From: Bin16 sp965206315
GTDB lineage: Bacteria > Chloroflexota > Dehalococcoidia > Lucifugimonadales > Australimonadaceae
Direction of reading: 5' to 3'
Length of the DNA stretch: 64,000 nucleotides
Assembly (NCBI GenBank): GCA_965206315.1
Contig: OZ242210.1
Span: forward strand, 682,001 to 746,000
Numbering within the stretch: the first letter of the stretch is position 1; each line of letters opens with the position of its first letter. A model generated the notes under the pieces. It worked only from the letters and a program-made list of their open reading frames with translations. It was not told the origin of the DNA and made no database searches. Made by a program: the position numbers and the translations under genes. Below are positions 57,867 to 64,000 of this stretch, one piece after another.

Positions 57867-58950
57867 CCTGAAGGGGGTAGCCGACGACCATCATATCGCC
57901 GTCCAGCTCCGTGTACGTTACATCGCGGAGGCGCAGCGCGTCCGCCATGCGCTCCGCGCCTGCACCACCGATGGGGCCCGGCACGCCGTCGCCGCCGATG
58001 ACGACGGGCGCGACGAACGCGACCACCTTGTCGACGAGTCCGCTTTCGAAGAACGCGCCGTGGAGCGCCGCGCCGCCTTCCACGAGGAGCGACGTCACGT
58101 CCCGCGCACCGAGTCCGGCGAGCAGTTGCGACAGGTCGACGCGACCGCCCGCACCGGGGGCAACGATAGCTTCCGCCCCAAGCGCCTCGACAGCACTCGC
58201 CGCTTCCGACGAAGCGACCGCGAGGAGCGTCGTGCCGTCCGCCGCGAGCATGGCGGCGCTCGCGGGGAGGCGTCCCGTGCTGTCGACGACGACGCGGAGC
58301 GGCTGGCCGCGAGCGGGCAGCGGAGCGTCGCGTACGGTGAGGAGGGGGTCGTCAGCAAGCGCGGTGCCGATGCCGACCATGACGGCGTCGGCCTCGGCGC
58401 GCAGGCGATGCGCCTCCCGCCGCGAGGTCTCGTTCGATATCCAGCGGGAGTCGCCGGAGCGGGCGGCTATCCTGCCGTCCAGGCTCATGGCGAACTTGGC
58501 GACGACGAACGGCAACCCGGTGGTGACGTGCTTCGCGAACGCCTCCACGAGCTGCAGCGCCTCCGGCGGGCCGTCGTCCACAGTGACAGGGATGCCCGCC
58601 TCGCGCAGGTGCTCGACGCCCCGGCCGGCGGTGTGCGGGGCGGGGTCCATCACGGCGACGCGCACGGACGCGACGCCCGCCTCGATGAGCGCATCAACGC
58701 AGGGAGGAGTCCGTCCGTGGTGAGCGCAGGGTTCCAGCGTGACGTAGAGGTCGGCGCCACGAGCGGCGTCGCCGGCCATGCGGAGCGCCTCGGCCTCGGC
58801 GTGGAGACCGCCGGGCGGCTGGGTGCGTCCCTCGCCGACGACGCGTCCGTCGCGTACGAGCACCGCGCCGACCGGCGGGTTGGGGCTGGTGCTCCCAACC
58901 GACTCGCGGGCGAGCTCGATAGCCCGCTGCATGTGGTCCGTCGCGGTCAC
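57838..58950 (-). CDS. ribD: Bifunctional deaminase/reductase RibD
   Basis: The N-terminal deaminase domain has HAEAEAL and PCAHHGRTPPC (zinc site). The C-terminal RibD_C reductase domain has SLDGRIAARSGDSRWIS near 159. The start is a GTG (VTATDHMQRA) after GGAGG at 11 bp. The last residues, VPSPSMGEG, are encoded by a family B repeat (57843-57863), so the repeat supplies the C terminus and the stop. No FMN riboswitch precedes the operon. Confidence 0.92.
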   Translation of the reverse strand: MTATDHMQRAIELARESVGSTSPNPPVGAVLVRDGRVVGEGRTQPPGGLHAEAEALRMAGDAARGADLYVTLEPCAHHGRTPPCVDALIEAGVASVRVAVMDPAPHTAGRGVEHLREAGIPVTVDDGPPEALQLVEAFAKHVTTGLPFVVAKFAMSLDGRIAARSGDSRWISNETSRREAHRLRAEADAVMVGIGTALADDPLLTVRDAPLPARGQPLRVVVDSTGRLPASAAMLAADGTTLLAVASSEAASAVEALGAEAIVAPGAGGRVDLSQLLAGLGARDVTSLLVEGGAALHGAFFESGLVDKVVAFVAPVVIGGDGVPGPIGGAGAERMADALRLRDVTYTELDGDMMVVGYPLQVPSPSMGEG

Positions 58951-59015
58951 GACGCGACACTCCTCCAAGGCTGCCGTACGTTCGGGCCTCAGAGGCAAGT
59001 ATAGCGGCGCGTCTG

Positions 59016-59057
59016 ATTCACCCCCATCCTCACCTTCCCCCATCGAGAGGGAAGGGA
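59016..59057 (+). repeat. Family B repeat between dcd and ribD
   Basis: ATTCACCCCCATCCTCACCT is followed by TCCCCCATCGAGAGGGAAGG. It ends directly at the dcd stop codon and could act as its terminator. With the copy at 57800 it brackets ribD in the same orientation. Confidence 0.8.
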
Positions 59058-59639
59058 TCAGGCAGAGGGCGGCGTGTCGAAGTCCATCTGGATGCGGCTG
59101 GGCGTGGGCTCCTGCTGGCCCTGGTACTTGGAGCCGAGCTCGGCGGAGCCGTAGAGGTGCTCCGCGGGCGTCGAGAGCCTGAGGAACGATATCTGGCCGA
59201 TCTTCATGCGGTAGTAGAGCGTGATGGGGAGGTTGGAGACGTTGCTCAGCTCCAGCGTGAGGCGTCCCTTCCATCCGGGGTCGACGTAGCCCGCCGTGGA
59301 GTGGATGAGCAGCCCGACCCGCCCGAGCGAGCTCTTGCCTTCCAGCCGCGCGACGAGGTCGGCGGGTACCTCGACGTGTTCGAGCGTGCTGCCAAGCACG
59401 AACTCGCCGGGGTGCAGCATGAAGGGCACGTCATCGCCCACGGTGACCTGCTCCGTGAGCGTCTCGTTCATCGCGCGAACGTCTATGAACGGCACGTGGT
59501 TGTTCCGGAACACGAGGAAGCTGCGGCCGAGGTGGAGGTCGACGCTGGCGGGCTGGATGCAGCCCTCCATGAGCGGGTCTATCACGATGTTCCCGCTCTT
59601 CAGCTCCTCACGTATCGTCCGGTCGCTCAGAACCGTCAT
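59058..59639 (-). CDS. dcd: dCTP deaminase
   Basis: The 193-residue enzyme converts dCTP to dUTP. MTVLSDRTIREEL, CIQPASVDLHLG, the catalytic Glu in HPGEFVLGSTLE, and RLEGKSSLGRVGLLIHSTAGYVDPG (in pieces, about 97-123) are typical. The C terminus KYQGQQEPTPSR matches the flexible tail. Whether it also hydrolyses dUTP (bifunctional form) is not clear. GGGGAAGAGG precedes the ATG. Confidence 0.95.
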   Translation of the reverse strand: MTVLSDRTIREELKSGNIVIDPLMEGCIQPASVDLHLGRSFLVFRNNHVPFIDVRAMNETLTEQVTVGDDVPFMLHPGEFVLGSTLEHVEVPADLVARLEGKSSLGRVGLLIHSTAGYVDPGWKGRLTLELSNVSNLPITLYYRMKIGQISFLRLSTPAEHLYGSAELGSKYQGQQEPTPSRIQMDFDTPPSA

Positions 59640-59764
59640 CCGCACCTCTTCCCCGGTATGGCGCGCGCTATTCTAGCAGCGGCAGGCGCACGGCACCCGG
59701 AGGACGGAAGAGCCATGCCGGCGCTGCGGGCGTACCATAGTCAGAGGGGCAGGCGGAGCGCGCG

Positions 59765-60793
59765 ATGAAGCATCCGTGGGCAAACATGTTCATCCTGCTG
59801 ATCGCCGCCGGCTCGGTCGTGACGGGCTACTACGCATTCGTCGCGGCTGAACCGGAGCAGGCGTGGCAGACGTCGGCGCACCGCGCGGCCGGGCTGGCGG
59901 TGGTGGCAGTGCTGGTATGGAAGGTGCCGAACCTGCTCCGGCCGCTCAAGCGGCGCTGGGGCAGGTGGACGGGGCAGGACTGGGTGGCGGTGGGGGCGCT
60001 CTCGCTGCTGCTGACGGACATCATGCTGGGCGTGGCGTGGTCGCACATCGGGCGGTTCTCCTATCTCGGCTCGTCCGGCATGACGTGGCACGCGCTGCTG
60101 GTGTTCCTCATCGTGCCGATGATCGTGTGGCACCTGGCGCGCTACCGAAAACTGCTGCGTCCGCGCTACTGGGCGGAGCGGCGCTCGGTGCTGCGGCTGG
60201 GAGGGCTGGCGCTCGCGGGCACGGTGCTGTGGCAGATCGGGGCGCGGATCGACGGCGTGACGGGCATCGCGCAGGCGAAGCGTTTCACCGGCTCGTACGC
60301 TGCGGGCGACTTCACGGGCAACGCCTTCCCGACCACGTCGTGGCTGAACGACCGGCTCGAACCGATCGACCGCGAGACGTGGACGCTGACGATAGACGGC
60401 GCGGTCGACGCTCCGCAGATCGTCAGATACGACGACGTGACGGGCACGGAAGAGGAGACCGTGGTGCTCGACTGCACGGGCGGATGGCACTCGACGCAGA
60501 CGTGGCGGGGCGTGCGGCTCGGGGAGCTGCTGGCGCGGGCGCGTCCCCAGACCTCGGCGGTGAGCATCACGGTGACGTCGGCGACGGGGTACTACCGCCG
60601 TTTCGGGCTCCGGCATGCGGAAGGGCTGCTGCTCGCGACGCACGTCGGGGGCGAGCGGCTGTCGCACGGTCACGGCGCGCCGGTGCGCCTGGTGGTGCCG
60701 GGGAAGCGCGGGTTCGAGTGGGTGAAGTGGGTGACGCGGATAGAGGTCAACACGACCGGGGCGTGGCTGCAGCCGCCGCTGCCGCTACAGTAA
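59765..60793 (+). CDS. Cytochrome b-like/molybdopterin oxidoreductase fusion
   Basis: The 342-residue protein fuses an N-terminal four-helix membrane domain (about 8-127) to a C-terminal sulfite-oxidase-type molybdopterin domain (about 200-335). His39, His94, His109 and His123 could ligate two b hemes. Cys237 in VVLDCTGGWHSTQTWRGV is the likely molybdenum ligand. In most systems (such as MsrPQ) heme membrane subunit and Mo protein are separate. The substrate is unknown; oxidised methionine or sulfite are family precedents. Confidence 0.82.
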   Translation: MKHPWANMFILLIAAGSVVTGYYAFVAAEPEQAWQTSAHRAAGLAVVAVLVWKVPNLLRPLKRRWGRWTGQDWVAVGALSLLLTDIMLGVAWSHIGRFSYLGSSGMTWHALLVFLIVPMIVWHLARYRKLLRPRYWAERRSVLRLGGLALAGTVLWQIGARIDGVTGIAQAKRFTGSYAAGDFTGNAFPTTSWLNDRLEPIDRETWTLTIDGAVDAPQIVRYDDVTGTEEETVVLDCTGGWHSTQTWRGVRLGELLARARPQTSAVSITVTSATGYYRRFGLRHAEGLLLATHVGGERLSHGHGAPVRLVVPGKRGFEWVKWVTRIEVNTTGAWLQPPLPLQ

Positions 60794-60843
60794 GGGCGCT
60801 CTGGTAGAATTGGCTGCGTGGAATGCCCACAGGAGTCGATGCA

Positions 60844-61110
60844 ATGCGGACTGTACAGGCTGCCGAAGCCGAGACACGCCTCGCGGAACTCCTCCGCGAA
60901 GTCGAGGGCGGCGAGTCCGTGGCCATAACCCGGGACGGGAGGGCGGTCGCGCATCTCGTGCCGGTGTCTGCGCCATCCCGCTCTCCACTCACTCCCGCTG
61001 AACTCGAGGTGGCTCAGGCGGGCTTGAGGCGGCTAAGGGCAACGGTCGACTTTACCCCGATGACCCGAGACGAGATTCTCGCTGCACGACATGGCGGACA
61101 TCGCTGGTGA
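60844..61110 (+). CDS. Phd/YefM-type antitoxin
   Basis: The 88-residue protein begins MRTVQAAEAETRLAELLREVEGG and continues SVAITRDGRAVAHLVP, the classic Phd/YefM DNA-binding fold. The C terminus would bind the VapC-like toxin. The ATG is chosen from AGGAG at 8 bp; upstream in-frame starts are less likely. The stop overlaps the GTG start of the toxin by 4 bp (GTGA). Confidence 0.88.
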   Translation: MRTVQAAEAETRLAELLREVEGGESVAITRDGRAVAHLVPVSAPSRSPLTPAELEVAQAGLRRLRATVDFTPMTRDEILAARHGGHRW

Positions 61111-61519
61111 GCAACGTTCTGGACGCCTCAATGACGCTGACGTGGTTCTTCGAGGACGAGGCCGCGCCCTCGGCGGTCGAAGCCTACGCCCGCGTACACA
61201 GCGAAGGCGCGCTCGCGCCGCAGATATGGCTCTTCGAAGTGCGGAACGCCTTTGTCTTCAACGAGCGCCGCGAGCGTATCACGAGCAGCCAGACTACGCA
61301 GGCCATGGCTGCCCTGGATGAGCTATCGATTGTGATAGACGCACATCCGGACCTGGACAGGGCCATGACGCCGGCCAGAGCGCACAGCCTGACGTTCTAC
61401 GACGCGCTCTACCTGGAATTGGCCCAGGCCGCCAGGCAACGCTCCTCAGCCTTGACCAGCGATTGCTCCGCGCTGCCGACGCCGAGGGCGTGGCCACGCA
61501 TAACCCGGTCACTCGATAA
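61107..61519 (+). pseudogene. VapC-like PIN toxin, frameshifted near its 3' end
   Basis: The first 110 residues are a normal PIN domain with Asp6, Glu44 and Asp99 (FYDALYLELAQAA). After about 61435 the frame reads SSALTSDCSALPTP, which does not fit. The frame two bases over gives ATLLSLDQRLLRAADAEGVA and ends at TAA 61517-61519, exactly the expected VapC C terminus with the fourth acidic residue. An indel of one or two bases therefore broke the gene, unless it is a sequencing error. The original frame runs on into the antisense of RidA. Confidence 0.8.
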
Positions 61520-61895
61520 GGGCGTCAGCCTCGATCTCGACGAGCATCGCGGGGTCGATGAGGCGGCTCACCTCCACCAACGTCGAGGCGGGACGCACGT
61601 CGCGGAAGAACTCGCCGTGGGCGCGAGCGACCGCTTCCCAGTTCGCGATGTCCGTGACGTACATGCGGGTGCGCACCACGTCCGAAAGCGATGCGCCCGC
61701 CTTCTGCAGGGCAGCCTCGATGTTGCGGAGCGTCTGTACGGCCTGCGCGTAGGCGTCGCCGGCGCCCGCCACCGAGCCGTCGGCTGCGGTCGCGACGGTG
61801 CCGGAGACGTAGACGGCGTTCCCCACCCGCACGGCGCGTGAGAAGCCGATGGAGCCTTCGTACGGGCTGTTGCCGCTGACGTTCGTGCGTGGCAT
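61509..61895 (-). CDS. RidA/YjgF-family protein
   Basis: The 128-residue protein has VYVSGTVATAADG, then TLRNIEAALQKAGASLSDVVRTRMYVTDI (in parts, 56-84) and the conserved Arg in VVRTRMYV. It ends LVEIEADALIE. RidA proteins hydrolyse reactive enamines or imines. It overlaps the broken toxin gene end to end by 11 bp and lies 14 bp downstream of the SDR gene. Confidence 0.92.
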   Translation of the reverse strand: MPRTNVSGNSPYEGSIGFSRAVRVGNAVYVSGTVATAADGSVAGAGDAYAQAVQTLRNIEAALQKAGASLSDVVRTRMYVTDIANWEAVARAHGEFFRDVRPASTLVEVSRLIDPAMLVEIEADALIE

Positions 61896-61909
61896 GGCGG
61901 CCCCACTCG

Positions 61910-62710
61910 CTAGTAGAACACGGCGCGGGAGTTGCCGCCCGCGGGAGCGACAGCCTCGCCGGTGATGCAGCCCGCCTGTTCCGAGCAGAGGAAAACGACG
62001 ACCGACGCGATCTCCTCGACCGTCACGAGGCGGCGTATGGCGTTGTTCCTGGCGATGCGCTGCTCCGCCTCCGCGAGTGTGATGCCTTCGCGTTGGGCGG
62101 TGCCTTCGAGACGCTCAACCAGGGCCTCAGACCTGCTCAGTGCGGGGTGAACGGCGTTGACGGTGATCCCCTTCGGCCCAAGCTCCTCCGACATGACCTT
62201 GGTGAAGTTCATCACGGCGGCATTGCGCAAGCCGCCACTGATACCCGCGGCGTTGCGCGCGGCCATGCCGTCCATGTTGACAATGCGCCCCCACCCGGCG
62301 CGCTCCATGTACGGCGCGGCCTGCTGGGCGCAGCGCAGGTAGCCCATGATCTTCACGTCGAAGTCGTCGCGCAGCATCTCCTCGTTCAACTGCCCGAGCG
62401 TATCCGGGCCCCCTGCGAAGCCGACGCGCGCGGCGTTGTTCACGAGGATGTCCAGCCCGCCGAGCGCGTCCGCCGCATCAGCCACGAGCCGCATCACGTC
62501 CTCCGCGATGCCGGTGTCGGCGCGGAAGCCGACGACGCGCACGCCTGTAGCGGCGGCGATCTCAGCGGCGACGTCGCTGGCGGCGGACTCGTCGCGGGCG
62601 CAGATGGCAACGTCGACGCCCTCCCGCGCCAGCTCCCAGGCGATGGCGTAGCCGATGCCGCGCGTGCCTCCCGTAACGAGCGCCCGCTTTCCGGTTATAC
62701 CGAGGTCCAT
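61910..62710 (-). CDS. Short-chain dehydrogenase/reductase-like protein without Tyr-Lys pair
   Basis: The 266-residue Rossmann protein has the cofactor motif TGGTRGIG (14-21) and VNNAARVG (NNAG-like). The usual active site YxxxK is replaced: aligned on AAV, the segment GGLRNAAVMNFTK has Gly where Tyr and Asn where Lys are expected. The usual Ser region reads VNMDGMAARN. It therefore may not be an ordinary oxidoreductase. Co-transcription with RidA is likely. Confidence 0.85.
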   Translation of the reverse strand: MDLGITGKRALVTGGTRGIGYAIAWELAREGVDVAICARDESAASDVAAEIAAATGVRVVGFRADTGIAEDVMRLVADAADALGGLDILVNNAARVGFAGGPDTLGQLNEEMLRDDFDVKIMGYLRCAQQAAPYMERAGWGRIVNMDGMAARNAAGISGGLRNAAVMNFTKVMSEELGPKGITVNAVHPALSRSEALVERLEGTAQREGITLAEAEQRIARNNAIRRLVTVEEIASVVVFLCSEQAGCITGEAVAPAGGNSRAVFY

Positions 62711-62791
62711 AACTCTCCTCCAACTGTTGAAAGCAATCGGGGCGGCTGCGCGTGCAGCCGCCCCGGATGATACTCGCAGACTTCCCCGCTC

Positions 62792-64000
<1,209 letters not shown>

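Noticed and set aside
58951..59057. FMN riboswitch before ribD
   Set aside because: The gap is about 100 bp, mostly family B repeat, too short and lacking RFN-element motifs.
61520..61841. C-terminal extension of the VapC reading frame
   Set aside because: It is antisense to RidA and follows the frameshift; the other frame restores the normal VapC end.

Overview
The window is a high-GC, gene-dense bacterial chromosome segment with no rRNA, tRNA, CRISPR array or insertion sequence that I can recognise. It carries a Gram-positive-type LexA box (GAAC-N4-GTTC), a T-box leader, a DnaD/DnaC-type primosome operon, an AroH-type chorismate mutase, a K+-dependent H+-pyrophosphatase and many cupin and amidohydrolase genes. 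Intergenic gaps hold numerous short dispersed repeats of the GTCATTCC...GGAATGAC kind. Together these fit a Chloroflexota genome, perhaps a Dehalococcoidia or SAR202-like lineage. That placement is inference from gene content, not from a marker phylogeny.

Layout. 1-6.4 kb: the end of an MFS exporter, cupin proteins, a Fic protein behind a duplicated operator, then DUF2848, a small cupin and a periplasmic-binding-fold protein without a signal peptide. 6.4-9.9 kb: a Ca2+-type P-ATPase and a K+ channel with an RCK domain. 9.9-14.6 kb (minus strand): trpA, aroH, aroF, ribF and tyrS. 14.6-25.7 kb (plus strand): a branched-chain amino acid operon, ilvB-ilvN-ilvC-leuA-(AbrB/PIN toxin-antitoxin)-leuC-leuD-leuB, followed by two TauE/SafE exporters. 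It starts with a T-box whose specifier reads CTC (Leu).

25.7-31.7 kb: a repeat-rich spacer holding an unexplained structured element, then rpsT, self-regulated lexA, a GNAT enzyme, small unknowns, an aminotransferase, and htpX with pspAB. 31.7-35.6 kb: copA, a YHS protein, an Lrp-family regulator and a seven-iron ferredoxin. 35.6-40 kb (minus strand): a GldA/F/G-like ABC exporter with a DUF4340 protein. 40-43 kb: DppB/C-type permeases and a TyrA-like dehydrogenase. 43-46.7 kb: a rotamase, an amidohydrolase, crcB between repeat arrays, and a HIT protein.

46.7-50.7 kb (minus strand): a replication operon of rplI, dnaB, a DnaD-like gene and a double-AAA+ DnaC-like loader. An array of GGCTCA sites with 10-bp phasing lies upstream. 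51.1-59.6 kb (minus strand): dcd, ribD, ribE, ribBA, ribH, yqeY, purQ, two half-size EamA genes and purL, mostly overlapping or nearly so. 59.8-64 kb: a cytochrome b/molybdopterin fusion, a Phd/VapC pair with a frameshifted toxin, RidA, an SDR without its usual Tyr/Lys, and the 3' part of hppA.

The least explained items are the duplicated three-site operator at fic, the fused two-AAA+ helicase loader with its upstream GGCTCA array, and the interlocking inverted repeats before rpsT.
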